Shown piece by piece: positions 1 through 10,164 of a DNA stretch of 64,000 nucleotides. This DNA comes from Psychrobacter sp. WY6 (GTDB lineage: Bacteria; Pseudomonadota; Gammaproteobacteria; Pseudomonadales; Moraxellaceae). The DNA is taken from NCBI RefSeq assembly GCF_018448495.1, contig NZ_CP049902.1, positions 1,674,001-1,738,000 on the forward strand, in the 5' to 3' direction. How positions within the stretch are numbered: the first letter of the stretch is position 1; every line of letters begins with the position of its first letter. The notes below the pieces were generated by a model. The model saw nothing but the letters and a program-made list of their open reading frames with translations. It was not told where the DNA came from and searched no databases. Both the position numbers and the translations under genes were made by a program.

Positions 1-606
1 GCCCATTTGCGTGGTCTTGGTGTTCAAGTCGGTATCGTGGTCGGCGGCGGTAACTTATATCGCGGCGCGCAGTTGCAACAAGAAGGCTTAGTCGGCCGTG
101 TGACTGGTGATCAAATGGGTATGTTAGCAACCGTTATGAACGGTCTGGCGATGCGTGATGCGCTTGAGCGCCGCAATATTAAAACCCGCCTGATGTCAGC
201 CTTGCCAATCGGTGAAGTGACCGAAAGCTATAGCAGCCGTAATGCCATTCGCTATCTCAAAAATGGCGAAGTATGTATCTTTGTTGCTGGTACGGGCAAC
301 CCTTTCTTTACCACTGATACTGCTGCTTGCTTACGTGGTATTGAAATTGAAGCGGGCTTAATTCTAAAAGCCACCAAAGTAGATGGCGTTTATGACAAAG
401 ACCCAAGCTTACATGACGATGCAGTTAAATATGATGGTTTAACTTTTGATGAAGTATTAGAGCAAAAGCTTGGCGTGATGGATTTAACTGCCATTGCCTT
501 GTGCCGTGAGCACAACGTGCCGCTACAAGTGTTTGATATGACCAAGCCTAATGCGTTATTAAATGTCATTATGGGCGAAAATGAAGGCACACGCGTTTAT
601 CACTGA
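1..606 (+). CDS. pyrH: UMP kinase PyrH (5' end outside window)
   Basis: Uridylate kinase phosphorylates UMP to UDP with ATP in the cytoplasm, a step in pyrimidine nucleotide synthesis. The frame is open from base 1, so the N-terminus lies outside the window; about 201 residues remain of a family usually near 240. Visible family features are the glycine-rich [10 protein letters not shown] near the start, the [15 protein letters not shown] helix, and [12 protein letters not shown] of the nucleotide-binding region. The C-terminus is complete. It is followed on the same strand by frr, the usual bacterial order. This is the amino-acid-kinase-fold bacterial UMP kinase, unrelated to eukaryotic UMP/CMP kinases. 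Confidence 0.96.
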   Translation, partial: AHLRGLGVQVGIVVGGGNLYRGAQLQQEGLVGRVTGDQMGMLATVMNGLAMRDALERRNIKTRLMSALPIGEVTESYSSRNAIRYLKNGEVCIFVAGTGNPFFTTDTAACLRGIEIEAGLILKATKVDGVYDKDPSLHDDAVKYDGLTFDEVLEQKLGVMDLTAIALCREHNVPLQVFDMTKPNALLNVIMGENEGTRVYH

Positions 607-777
607 TTTGCCTGAATACTCTAAACGCTCTGAACGCTCTAAATATTAATACGAGAATACCAGTTATTAAAATTAGACCAGTCGTTAATAACTACCAGCG
701 CTAATAATTAGTAGTGAACACCCGTATATTTACTAACAAATGAATGATTTATCGACAGCGATAAATAAGGATATCTA

Positions 778-1332
778 ATGATCAAAGAGATTAAGCAAGA
801 CGGCGAAGCGCGCATGCAAAAAACCTTGGAAGCGCTTGAGAGCACTTTTAGCAAAGTCCGTACAGGGCGCGCACATCCGGGTATGTTGTCAGGCGTGATG
901 GTTAGCTACTACGGGTCGCCTACACCTTTGAATCAAGTAGCGAGTGTCAACGTTGAAGACTCACGTACGCTCATGGTTCAGCCGTTTGACCGTACCATGG
1001 TACAAGCAATCGACAAGGCCATTCGCGAAGCAGATTTGGGTCTCAACCCAGTGACCGCCGATGTGATTCGTGTGCCAATGCCTGCATTGACAGAAGAGAC
1101 ACGCCGCGACATGCAAAAGCTTGCGCGTGGAGAAGCAGAAAGTAGCCGTGTTTCTATCCGTAATATTCGCCGTGACATGATGAATGACATCAAAGAATTG
1201 GCCAAAGAAAAAGAGATCTCAGAAGACGACGAGCGCCGTGCCAGTGACGATATCCAAAAAATCACTGACAAGTATATCGAAACTATCGATAAACGTTTGA
1301 GCAAAAAAGAAACTGACTTGATGGACGTGTAA
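778..1332 (+). CDS. frr: Ribosome recycling factor
   Basis: This protein splits post-termination ribosomes together with EF-G so that subunits can be reused. It has 184 residues, the normal length. It begins [20 protein letters not shown] and carries the conserved [12 protein letters not shown] segment, [14 protein letters not shown], and the long C-terminal helix with [20 protein letters not shown]. The start has a good ribosome binding site (AAGGA, about 7 bases upstream). It lies 171 bases after pyrH and is followed by a strong hairpin, so pyrH-frr probably ends a transcription unit there. Confidence 0.97.
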   Translation: MIKEIKQDGEARMQKTLEALESTFSKVRTGRAHPGMLSGVMVSYYGSPTPLNQVASVNVEDSRTLMVQPFDRTMVQAIDKAIREADLGLNPVTADVIRVPMPALTEETRRDMQKLARGEAESSRVSIRNIRRDMMNDIKELAKEKEISEDDERRASDDIQKITDKYIETIDKRLSKKETDLMDV

Positions 1333-1384
1333 AGCACTGGTTTTTTGATCATGTAAGACAAAAAATCCGTTACATCATATCCTT

Positions 1385-1427
1385 ATAATAAGCAGCCAAT
1401 CTGTCAGTACTATTGGCTGCTTATTAT
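1385..1427 (+). terminator. Hairpin after frr, probable terminator
   Basis: A perfect 16-bp stem (1385-1400 pairing with 1412-1427) with an 11-base loop lies about 50 bases after the frr stop. The right arm ends in an A/T-rich stretch rather than a pure T run. The rest of the 1333-1649 gap shows no gene. Confidence 0.65.
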
Positions 1428-1649
1428 TGTGTAGACTGTACCGATAATAGCGCCAATGTTATATCAATCGGATACGGCAATAGGCTTGCTCAGATTTGTA
1501 AACTGTATTTTATAAGCGCTATCTTGCAAACTAAATCACGCCCATAGATGGGTTTATGATAAGTTTGCGAATTATGGTTATGCCGCTTTCTAATCGTTAT
1601 CGCAGCCGTTATTATTATTATTTTACCTTAACAATAAGCACTTTCGCCT

Positions 1650-2408
1650 ATGTCCACTTCAGCCGTTTTGGCTCCTGATCTTCTTCCACGCCATATCGCT
1701 ATCATCATGGATGGCAATAATCGTTATGGTAAAGCCAATGATTTGGGCAAAGGCCAAGGGCATGTGGCTGGCAAAGATGCACTCGATCCTATCGTCGAGT
1801 ATTGCGTTAATACGGGTATCGAAGTATTAACGGTATTTGCATTTTCTAGTGAGAATTGGCAACGCCCGCCCAGTGAGGTGGCACTACTCATGCAACTGTT
1901 AGCCTCGACCATTCATGAGCAAATACCACGCATGAATGAGTATCGTATTCGTCTGCGTTTTATTGGTGACCGCAGTCAGCTGAGTGATGATTTGCAAGCA
2001 CTAATGGCGGACGCTGAAGCAAAAACAGCAGACTTTAAAGCCATGACTCTAGTCATCGCTATCAGTTATGGTGGGCAATGGGATATTGCCCATGCGGCAA
2101 AACAGCTGGCGCAGCAAGTAGAGGCTGGTCAGTTACGTGCTGATGATATTAACAAAGAATTGCTCGGTAACTATGTGCAATTAGCTGATGCACCAGCAGT
2201 AGATATGCTGATACGCACAGGCGGTGAATACCGAATTTCTAACTTTTTATTGTGGCAGTCAGCCTATGCTGAGCTATTCTTTACCCAGACATTATGGCCG
2301 AATTTTGCAGCCGATGAGCTGTCAGCAATGGTAAAAGAGTTCGCTCAGCGGCAGCGCCGTTTTGGCAAAACCAGTGAGCAGATAGTGATAGAGCAAGCAA
2401 GTCGTTAA
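1650..2408 (+). CDS. uppS: Undecaprenyl diphosphate synthase (cis-prenyltransferase)
   Basis: It condenses isopentenyl diphosphate with farnesyl diphosphate to make the C55 carrier for peptidoglycan and O-antigen synthesis. It has 252 residues, a normal length. Motifs in order are HIAIIMDGNNRYGK (catalytic Asp), AFSSENWQRP, SYGGQWDI, and the C-terminal IRTGGEYRISNFLLWQSAYAE with FAQRQRRFG. It stands first in a uppS-cdsA-dxr-rseP-bamA run. No clear Shine-Dalgarno sequence precedes the ATG, but the following N-terminus matches the family well. Confidence 0.96.
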   Translation: MSTSAVLAPDLLPRHIAIIMDGNNRYGKANDLGKGQGHVAGKDALDPIVEYCVNTGIEVLTVFAFSSENWQRPPSEVALLMQLLASTIHEQIPRMNEYRIRLRFIGDRSQLSDDLQALMADAEAKTADFKAMTLVIAISYGGQWDIAHAAKQLAQQVEAGQLRADDINKELLGNYVQLADAPAVDMLIRTGGEYRISNFLLWQSAYAELFFTQTLWPNFAADELSAMVKEFAQRQRRFGKTSEQIVIEQASR

Positions 2409-2555
2409 TGGTGTTAAGCATTTGCCTGTTATTTTGTAAAGGAAAAAGCTCTTACAAAGCCGCTATCGTATAAGTAGTTAATATTGCTTGTTTGTGAAAT
2501 AATAAACCGCGTCAATAAGCGTCAACTGCTATTAGTGGGCTATTGTAGATTAGCT

Positions 2556-2563
2556 GCTATAAT
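2556..2563 (+). promoter_or_regulatory. Candidate extended -10 promoter before cdsA
   Basis: TGCTATAAT-type extended -10 (TATAAT at 2558-2563) sits about 47 bases before the cdsA start. No convincing -35 box was seen. The call rests on motif match alone. Confidence 0.4.
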
Positions 2564-2609
2564 GCACGTTTTGACCATGCGTTTTTCATTATTATAAGGC
2601 TCAATAAGT

Positions 2610-3419
2610 ATGTGGCAACGAATTAAGACGGCAGTTGTTCTCGTTATTATCGTTGGTATTGCAATGTTTGCGAGCCAAACCCCTATTTTATTTGCACCGC
2701 TGTTAGCGATTGGCGTTATTATCGCCGCTCACGAATGGACTAAGCTGATGCCCAAGTGGCGTCATCCTGCGCTGTTTGTGCTATTGGTTTTGGTGTTGAC
2801 CCTAGTATCACTCATGTTTAAAGTGACATGGCTGTTTTGGTGGGTGGCTTCATTGGCTATATGGCTAATGGCGCTGTCTTGGGTGCGAGTGTTCCCGACT
2901 CATACCAATTGGTATGGCAAAAAACTGGCATTGATGGGTGCGGTGATATTGACCGCATCGATTACGGCGATGTTTTATTTATGGCAACTGTCAGCATGGT
3001 GGTTACTCTATGTGTTCCTCTTAGTCTGGTGTGCAGATAGTGGCGCTTATTTTGTGGGGCGTAAGCTTGGTCGCCGAAAGATGGCACCGAACGTCTCACC
3101 CAATAAAAGTATGGAAGGGCTGGCTGGTGGTTTGGTTACCGGTCTGCTCGTGGTCATTGCCATCAGTGTATTTAAGTTGCAATTGACGGGCGCTGCGCTC
3201 ATTGCCTTTGTGTCATTGTCGGCAATAACAATTTTAGCCTCGGTACTTGGCGATTTATTTGAGTCGATGCTTAAGCGCCGCGCTGATGTCAAAGATTCAG
3301 GAACGATTTTACCGGGGCATGGCGGCGTGCTTGACCGTATCGACTCACTGCTATCTGCCACACCGATATTTGCGCTTGGTTTTTGGGCGATACAGCAGTT
3401 AGGTTTGATAGTGGTTTAG
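2610..3419 (+). CDS. cdsA: Phosphatidate cytidylyltransferase
   Basis: This integral membrane enzyme makes CDP-diacylglycerol from phosphatidate and CTP, the entry point to phospholipid synthesis. It has 269 residues with about seven or eight hydrophobic segments. The CdsA signature region is present: WCADSGAYFVGRKLGRRK, then SPNKSMEGLAGG, and near the C-terminus ASVLGDLFESMLKRRADVKD followed by LPGHGGVLDRIDSLL, which holds the metal-binding Asp residues. It lies between uppS and dxr, as in most proteobacteria. Confidence 0.96.
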   Translation: MWQRIKTAVVLVIIVGIAMFASQTPILFAPLLAIGVIIAAHEWTKLMPKWRHPALFVLLVLVLTLVSLMFKVTWLFWWVASLAIWLMALSWVRVFPTHTNWYGKKLALMGAVILTASITAMFYLWQLSAWWLLYVFLLVWCADSGAYFVGRKLGRRKMAPNVSPNKSMEGLAGGLVTGLLVVIAISVFKLQLTGAALIAFVSLSAITILASVLGDLFESMLKRRADVKDSGTILPGHGGVLDRIDSLLSATPIFALGFWAIQQLGLIVV

Positions 3420-3572
3420 GACTGAAAAAATAATTCATAGACGATGATACGCCCTAATCATAGTAGTTGAGATGAGTGACTAGTCAATACACTGGATATC
3501 GTCTATCTCTTATTTATCAGACGTTTTGTCGATTTCTTATTTAATTTTTTAGAGTATTATTTACAGGCACCG

Positions 3573-4781
3573 ATGGTTATGACGCAACGCATCGCCGTAC
3601 TAGGCGCGACAGGTTCGATTGGCGATAGCACGTTAGCAATATTAGCGGCGCAACCACAGCTTTACACGGTCTACGCTCTGTCAGGCTATCACCGTTTAGA
3701 CAAGCTGTTCGCACTTTGCCAGCAGTTTTTGCCAAAGCGCGTTAGCGTACCGACCGCCGCAGTCGATGATTTTGCCCAGCGACTCCGTGCGGCAGGTCTT
3801 GACATCGATGTGGTAGGCGGCGAAGCAGGGCTGGTCGACATTGCCACTGATTCGCAGACGGATACCGTTGTCGCTGCGATCGTAGGCGCAGCTGGTCTGC
3901 CTTCTACTTTAGCTGCTGCTCGTGCAGGTAAGCGTATTTTACTGGCGAATAAAGAAGCGCTGGTGATGGCAGGGCAAGTGATGATTAATGCGGTCAAAAT
4001 GCATAACGCTACTTTGCTGCCGCTTGACTCTGAGCACAACGCTATTTTTCAGTGTTTACCACTGGCTATTCAGCAGGACAATACCCAAATCCATCAGCTA
4101 AATCACGGCGTGCGCAAGTTATGGTTAACGGCCTCTGGTGGACCGTTTTTGCAAAAATCGTTTGCGCAGATGCAACAAGCGAGCGTCGCCGAAGCGGTCA
4201 AACATCCAAATTGGTCAATGGGTCAAAAGATATCTGTCGACTCAGCTACGATGATGAATAAAGGGCTTGAGTTGATCGAAGCCTGCCATTTGTTTGATTT
4301 GTCTGAAGATAAAATAAATGTGGTGATTCATCCACAAAGTATCATTCACTCAATGGTAGAATATAGCGATGGTAGCTTTTTGGCGCAGCTCGGCAGTCCC
4401 GATATGAAAACGCCCATTGCCCATGCGCTCAGTTACCCTGATCGTATTGAGAGCGGCTCGCAGCCGTTAGACTTATTTGCGCTCAATGGTTTAGAGTTTA
4501 TTGAGCCTGACTTGCAAAAATTTGCCTGTTTGCGTTTGGCAAGACAGGCGATGCAAGCGGGCACACAAGCGACGATTGTCTTAAATGCAGCGAATGAAAT
4601 TGCTGTGGCTGCGTTTTTGGCTGGAAAAATTCGCCTGACCGACATTGCTGATATCAATGAGCAGGCTTTGAATGATATACAGCTGCCACCGTTAAATGAA
4701 ACGGCTGACATAGAAGATATACTAGCAATTGATAAAATAGCACGTCACCTTACAGAAAAACTTGTGGCAAAGTTGGTGTAA
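3573..4781 (+). CDS. dxr: 1-deoxy-D-xylulose 5-phosphate reductoisomerase
   Basis: It converts DXP to MEP with NADPH, the first committed step of the non-mevalonate isoprenoid pathway. It has 402 residues, normal length. Features include the N-terminal NADPH site IAVLGATGSIGDSTL, LLANKEALVMAG, the metal site LPLDSEHNAIFQ, TASGGPF, and SVDSATMMNKGLELIEA. The start may be the first ATG (3573) or the ATG two codons on (3579). It supplies precursor to the pathway that uppS, 1.2 kb upstream, draws on. Confidence 0.97.
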   Translation: MVMTQRIAVLGATGSIGDSTLAILAAQPQLYTVYALSGYHRLDKLFALCQQFLPKRVSVPTAAVDDFAQRLRAAGLDIDVVGGEAGLVDIATDSQTDTVVAAIVGAAGLPSTLAAARAGKRILLANKEALVMAGQVMINAVKMHNATLLPLDSEHNAIFQCLPLAIQQDNTQIHQLNHGVRKLWLTASGGPFLQKSFAQMQQASVAEAVKHPNWSMGQKISVDSATMMNKGLELIEACHLFDLSEDKINVVIHPQSIIHSMVEYSDGSFLAQLGSPDMKTPIAHALSYPDRIESGSQPLDLFALNGLEFIEPDLQKFACLRLARQAMQAGTQATIVLNAANEIAVAAFLAGKIRLTDIADINEQALNDIQLPPLNETADIEDILAIDKIARHLTEKLVAKLV

Positions 4782-4866
4782 CTGTATCAATAACTGCGTC
4801 GTTAAAAAACGATGTTAATAAAAGATGCTAAGAAAGAATGCTGAGAAACCATACTGAGAAAAGATC

Positions 4867-6243
4867 ATGACGTTTTTATTAACGCTCCTTGCGGCAATAT
4901 TTGTCTTAGGTCCGCTTATTGCCTTACATGAGTGGGGACACTATATCGTCGCTCGTCTTTGCGGCGTTAAAGTCTTGACCTATTCTATCGGGTTTGGTCC
5001 CAAACTCTTTGGCTGGACGAGCAAAAAAAGCGGTATTGATTATCGTATTTCCGCTTTGCCACTTGGTGGTTATGTCAAAATGCTCGATGAGCGCGAAGGC
5101 GAGGTAGCAAAAGCTGAGCAACATTTGGCGTTTAATCGTCAGCATCCACTAAAAAAGATTGCGATTGTTGCCGCTGGTCCTATCATGAACTTTATCATTG
5201 CTATTGCGCTGTTTTGGGTGTTATTTATGACACCATCAGAGCAGTTAGCGACGAAGATTGGGCAGGTATTACCTGATACGCCTGCTGCTATGGCACAGTT
5301 GCCAGTTGGCGACAAAATCGTTGCGATTGATGGGCATGAGGTACAAACGTGGGAAGGCATCAACTATCGGCTTGCCGGACGGATGGGTGAGACGGACAAC
5401 GTCAGTATTACTCTGCAATCAGAGGCACAAGCTGATAATGCGATCAAAACTTATCAAGCGCCCGTAACTCAGTTTATGCAAGGCAGCGCGCAAGGTAAAG
5501 ATGCGTTGACCAGCTTTGGCATGCTGCCATGGCAACCAGATATTGCACCGATAGTAGGTGACTTGACCGCTGATGGTGCCGCCAGTCGCCAAGGACTAAA
5601 AGTAGGCGATCGTATTATTGCTATCAATGATCAACCAATTAAAGATTGGCTCAGTGCTACTCGTATCATCCGCGACAGTCCTGAAACTTTGCTTAACTTC
5701 ACAGTATTGCGTGATGGTAAAACCGTACAGCTTCAGATTATGCCGCAAGGTAAAAAAGACAATTTGGGTAACGATTATGGGCAAATTGGTGCTATGGTGG
5801 CACAGTCCGAAATTATTATTCCTGACGCTTACAAGACCACTGTAGTCTATGGCCCTGGTGAGTCATTGGTGAAATCATTTGAGAAAACTGAACAGCTTGC
5901 AGTGATGACCGTCAGCTCAATGGGGAAAATGCTATCAGGCATGATTGGTTTGGATAATTTGTCAGGTCCGATTACCATCGCTAAAGTGGCCAAACAGAGT
6001 TTTGATATCAGTTGGCAGATGGTGTTATCGACGGCGGCTTTGATTAGTTTGAGCCTTGCTGTACTCAATCTTTTGCCCATTCCTGTGTTGGATGGCGGTC
6101 ATATTGTGTATTATCTTATTGAATTGATTCGCGGTAAGCCACTCTCGGAAGGGGTGCAAATGATTGGACTAAATATCGGCTTACTCTTGCTGGCAGGTTT
6201 CATGGTGTTAGCAATTGGTAATGATATCAGTCGGCTGTTTTGA
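4867..6243 (+). CDS. rseP: Site-2 (RIP) zinc metalloprotease RseP
   Basis: This inner-membrane intramembrane protease cleaves anti-sigma factor RseA, and remnant signal peptides, to activate the sigma-E envelope stress response in relatives. It has 458 residues. The zinc motif HEWGH is in the first membrane segment (LIALHEWGHYIVARL), and the third ligand is in the C-terminal NLLPIPVLDGGHIVYYL. Two PDZ-like regions lie between them, around residues 125-200 and 220-300. It sits directly before bamA. RseA itself is not in the window, so the substrate is inferred. Confidence 0.95.
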   Translation: MTFLLTLLAAIFVLGPLIALHEWGHYIVARLCGVKVLTYSIGFGPKLFGWTSKKSGIDYRISALPLGGYVKMLDEREGEVAKAEQHLAFNRQHPLKKIAIVAAGPIMNFIIAIALFWVLFMTPSEQLATKIGQVLPDTPAAMAQLPVGDKIVAIDGHEVQTWEGINYRLAGRMGETDNVSITLQSEAQADNAIKTYQAPVTQFMQGSAQGKDALTSFGMLPWQPDIAPIVGDLTADGAASRQGLKVGDRIIAINDQPIKDWLSATRIIRDSPETLLNFTVLRDGKTVQLQIMPQGKKDNLGNDYGQIGAMVAQSEIIIPDAYKTTVVYGPGESLVKSFEKTEQLAVMTVSSMGKMLSGMIGLDNLSGPITIAKVAKQSFDISWQMVLSTAALISLSLAVLNLLPIPVLDGGHIVYYLIELIRGKPLSEGVQMIGLNIGLLLLAGFMVLAIGNDISRLF

Positions 6244-6505
6244 CCAGCGAATCGCTAATATGATCGATAAGGCACGAGATACTAATGGTTTTACGCCTAT
6301 TATGGGATGATTATGACCATGATAGGTAGCATGCTTTGTATCATGGCCTCTGTACTAATCGTAATTTTTAGTTTATTTTGTGATGCATTTTATATAAAGT
6401 GTTCTGAGTCTGCTGCGTATGCGCTTAAATTTCATGCGAAATGCGCTAGACAATATGGGCTTTTTAACTTAACTTAAGCAAGTTTTTTATTGACGGATAG
6501 TGTTT

Positions 6506-8929
6506 ATGCGTACGCCTTTATTTATGAGCGCGGCAGGGTTGCCGTTAGTTGTAGCGATGATGAGTATGCCAGTACAGGCTGCAGAATTTGTAGTCACTGA
6601 CATCGGTTTCAATGGTTTGCAACGTTTAACCCCCGATAGCCTCTATCCGGTTCTACCTATTTCGGTAGGGGATACGGTAAATGACAGTAGTTTAGCAGCC
6701 AGTATTAAGGCGCTTTATGCGACCGAAAATTTTGCTGATATTCAAAGCCGTATCGAAGGTGGACAGCTACGGTTTGATGTCGTTGAGCGCCCAACGATTG
6801 CTGAAGTCAATTTTGAGGGCAATAAGCTCATTCCAAAAGAAGGGCTAGAGCAAGGTCTAGACAATGCTGGTCTGTCTGCCGGTAATGTGCTGAAACAAGC
6901 CACGCTACAAGGCGTCGCCAATGAGCTACAGCAGCAATATATCAGCCAAGGCTATTACAACAGCAATATTGAGGTTGATCAAACGTTACTTGATGGCAAT
7001 CGCGTCAAGCTCGACGTGCGTTTTGTCGAAGGCAAACCTGCCAAAGTGGTCGATATTAATATCATTGGCAATAAACATTTTAGTGATGAAGAAATCAAAG
7101 ACGTTTTTGCGGTAAAAGAGTCTTCGTGGACACGTCTGCTGTCAAAGTCTGATCGTTATGCCAAAGAAAAGTTGGCTGCCAGTTTAGAGAATCTAAAAGC
7201 GCTTTATCAAAATGATGGTTATGTGCGTTTTGCAGTAGATAATGCGGTGCTCAATATCAGTGAAGATAAGAGCAGCGTGTTTATCGAAGTGAGTCTAAGC
7301 GAAGGCGAACAATATCAGTTTGGCGAAGTGAATTTCTTAGGTAAGCCGACTTTTGAGAACAATGAACTAACAGAGTTGGTGACTTTTGCACCCAATGAAA
7401 AATACTCGCAAGCCAAGCTCGATGAAACCACTGCGGCACTTAAGAGTCGTTACGGTAATGAAGGCTATTATTTGGCGCAGGTGAGACCAGTACCACGTAT
7501 CAATGACGAGACCAAAGTAGTGGATATCGATTATTTCATCGACCCTGCACGTCCCATTTACGTTCGTCGTATTAATTTTACTGGTAACATCAAAACTCAA
7601 GACGAAGTACTGCGCCGTGAAATGCGTCAATTAGAAGGCGCATTGGCAACTAGTGACAAAATCCAGTTGTCACGGACACGTCTAATGCGTACTGGCTTCT
7701 TTAAAGCAGTCAACGTTGATGTAAAACCAGTACCGAACCAACCAGACCAAGTAGATATCAATTATACGGTTGAAGAGCAGCCTTCTGGTAGCTCAACGAT
7801 TGCCGCGGGTTACTCACAAAGCGGCGGTGTGACTTTCCAGTTAGATCTAACACAAAACAACTTTATGGGTACAGGTAACCGTGTGAAAGCGGCACTATCA
7901 CGCTCAGAAACCCGTGATTCTTATAGCTTGGGTTATACCGATCCGTACTTTACCGAAAACGGCGTCTCACAAGGTCTTAGTGCCTATTATCGTGAAACGA
8001 AATACGATGATAGAAACGTCAGTAACTATGTCACCGATTCTTATGGTGCTACGCTGAACTATAGCTATCCTGTTGATGAAACCAAACGCGTTAGTGCCGG
8101 TTTGAACGTTGATAACACTTCAGTACGTGGTGGTCGCTTCTTAGGTGTATCAAACGTTCAGCAAATTATTGATGATGGCGGCACGTTTGAGAACTTTGTC
8201 AATGATGAAAATGAGGCTTCTGGACGCACAGGCTTCAAAAATGACTACAATACTTATAACCTACTATTTGGCTGGGACTATAGCACCTTAGATCGTCCAG
8301 TGTTCCCGACCAAAGGTATGAGCCATACGGTCGATGCCACCATTGGCTTGGGTGATACCAACTATCAAAAACTTGTTTATAGCGGCAACATCTATTATCC
8401 CTTCTACAAAGACTGGGTAGCACGCGGTTATACTAAGCTTGGCTATGGTAATGATTTGCCATTTTATGAAAACTTTTATGCTGGGGGTTATGGCTCTGTA
8501 CGTGGTTATGAAGCCTCAACCCTTGGGCCAAAATCACAAACGTATTATGATGCCATAAATGATGATGTGCGTTACAAAGACGAAGACATCGGTGGTAATG
8601 CGCTAGTCAGCTTCGGTAGTGAGCTAATTTTGCCAATGCCGTTTAAGGGCGATTGGGCAGATCAAGTGCGTCCGGTATTGTTCGCTGAAGGTGGTCAAGT
8701 ATTTGATACGACTGATAAGGAAGATCGCACTTTTATCAATCCTAATGACGGTACTGATACGGGCGTACCACTGTTGACGCAAGACAATAGTATGCGCTTT
8801 AGTGCGGGTGCAGGTATAACCTGGTATACGCCAATTGGTCCAATTTCATTAAGTTATGCTGTACCTATTGGTGATAAAGAAGGCGATGAAACTGAAAAAG
8901 TTCAGTTCCAGATTGGTAATACGTTCTAA
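6506..8929 (+). CDS. bamA: Outer membrane protein assembly factor BamA
   Basis: Core of the BAM complex, which folds beta-barrel proteins into the outer membrane. I start at ATG 6506, two codons after an in-frame GTG at 6500; the product has about 807 residues. A signal peptide ends near VQAAEF. Five POTRA domains follow (about residues 22-420), then a 16-strand barrel with the conserved YGSVRGYEASTLGP loop motif and a C-terminal strand ending in aromatic Phe (QFQIGNTF), the signature of the Omp85 family. rseP lies upstream and lpxD downstream. The usual skp gene between bamA and lpxD is absent. Confidence 0.97.
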   Translation: MRTPLFMSAAGLPLVVAMMSMPVQAAEFVVTDIGFNGLQRLTPDSLYPVLPISVGDTVNDSSLAASIKALYATENFADIQSRIEGGQLRFDVVERPTIAEVNFEGNKLIPKEGLEQGLDNAGLSAGNVLKQATLQGVANELQQQYISQGYYNSNIEVDQTLLDGNRVKLDVRFVEGKPAKVVDINIIGNKHFSDEEIKDVFAVKESSWTRLLSKSDRYAKEKLAASLENLKALYQNDGYVRFAVDNAVLNISEDKSSVFIEVSLSEGEQYQFGEVNFLGKPTFENNELTELVTFAPNEKYSQAKLDETTAALKSRYGNEGYYLAQVRPVPRINDETKVVDIDYFIDPARPIYVRRINFTGNIKTQDEVLRREMRQLEGALATSDKIQLSRTRLMRTGFFKAVNVDVKPVPNQPDQVDINYTVEEQPSGSSTIAAGYSQSGGVTFQLDLTQNNFMGTGNRVKAALSRSETRDSYSLGYTDPYFTENGVSQGLSAYYRETKYDDRNVSNYVTDSYGATLNYSYPVDETKRVSAGLNVDNTSVRGGRFLGVSNVQQIIDDGGTFENFVNDENEASGRTGFKNDYNTYNLLFGWDYSTLDRPVFPTKGMSHTVDATIGLGDTNYQKLVYSGNIYYPFYKDWVARGYTKLGYGNDLPFYENFYAGGYGSVRGYEASTLGPKSQTYYDAINDDVRYKDEDIGGNALVSFGSELILPMPFKGDWADQVRPVLFAEGGQVFDTTDKEDRTFINPNDGTDTGVPLLTQDNSMRFSAGAGITWYTPIGPISLSYAVPIGDKEGDETEKVQFQIGNTF

Positions 8930-9075
8930 CGTAGCATGATTGTTTGCGTTCATGTCGTTAACCATAGCAGTTACTTAAATGAACGCAGCATCTGTTAGAT
9001 ATTAGTAGATCGCCAAGGTGATTGTTCAGCTTGGCGATTGTCTTATTCATAATAATATTTATATTAATAGTCACT

Positions 9076-10092
9076 ATGATAACGATTGAGCAACTTATCA
9101 CTCGGATTGAGCAGCGTCAGCCCATCACCAATAAGGCTGAAATCAGCGCTGAACAGCTACGTCAAAAATTCAGCAGTATTGGTAGTTTGACCACGGCTGG
9201 TCATAATCAGTTAAGCTTTTTGGCCGATCCTCATTATATTTCTAGTCTGGCTATCAGCGAGGCAGGGGCTGTATTGGTTACTGCAGAATATCGCGACCAA
9301 GTGCCCGCCACAGCGATAGCGTTAGTCGTCGCAAGCCCATACTTAGCTTATGCTGGTGCTAGCCAGTTGTTTGCTCGTGAGTCACTGTCTGGTGGTATTC
9401 ATCCTAGCGCTGTGATTGCTGATAGTGCGGTCATTGGTGAGCAGGTGAATATCGGACCTTTTTGTGTGATTGCCGATTATGTGCAAATTGGTGCGCGTAG
9501 CTCACTTGCGTCGCATGTGGTGATCGAAGAAAATACGACTATTGGTACTGATGGTGTTATTAAATCACAAGTGGTGATTGGGCATGATTGTGTCATTGGT
9601 GATCATGTGAGGTTACACGCGGGTGTCAGTGTGGGTGCAGAAGGTTTTGGTTTTGCACCAACCAAAGATCCTAGTACCACTGGCTGGGAGCGTATTGCTC
9701 AGTTAGGACGGGTCGTAATTGGCAACCATGTACGAATTGGTAGTCAAACTTGCATTGACCGAGGTGCCATTGATGATACAGTCATTGGCAATCACGTTAT
9801 TATTGATAATTTGGTACAAGTTGCTCATAACGTGCGTATCGGTGATGGCACAGCCATCGCGGCTCAAACGGGTATCGCAGGCAGCACTAGTATCGGCAAG
9901 CGCTGTATTATTGGCGGTGCCGTCGGTATCACAGGTCATATCGAGATTACAGATGATGTCACTTTATCTGGGATGACCATGGTAACCAAATCTATCAAAA
10001 CCGCTGGTTCATACTCCTCTGGAACGGCTGCTATGCCGACAGCTAACTGGCGACGGGCAGCTGTACGCTTCCGTCAGCTTGGGCGTGATTAG
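9076..10092 (+). CDS. lpxD: UDP-3-O-acyl-glucosamine N-acyltransferase LpxD
   Basis: It adds the N-linked 3-hydroxyacyl chain to UDP-3-O-acylglucosamine in lipid A synthesis. The frame is open from TTG 9022, but that adds an 18-residue hydrophobic stretch unlike the family, so I start at ATG 9076 (MITIEQLITRIEQ), giving 338 residues. An N-terminal uridine-binding domain (to about residue 105) is followed by many hexapeptide repeats forming a left-handed beta-helix, with HAGVSVGAEGFGFAP and the NLVQVAHNVRIGDGT segment carrying the catalytic His. It is followed by fabZ and lpxA. Confidence 0.95.
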   Translation: MITIEQLITRIEQRQPITNKAEISAEQLRQKFSSIGSLTTAGHNQLSFLADPHYISSLAISEAGAVLVTAEYRDQVPATAIALVVASPYLAYAGASQLFARESLSGGIHPSAVIADSAVIGEQVNIGPFCVIADYVQIGARSSLASHVVIEENTTIGTDGVIKSQVVIGHDCVIGDHVRLHAGVSVGAEGFGFAPTKDPSTTGWERIAQLGRVVIGNHVRIGSQTCIDRGAIDDTVIGNHVIIDNLVQVAHNVRIGDGTAIAAQTGIAGSTSIGKRCIIGGAVGITGHIEITDDVTLSGMTMVTKSIKTAGSYSSGTAAMPTANWRRAAVRFRQLGRD

Positions 10093-10164
10093 CGCAAATA
10101 TCAATGCATATATACAAACACAGTAAAGTCATAGCGATTTAAAACATAGCAAGGAAGCACCATT

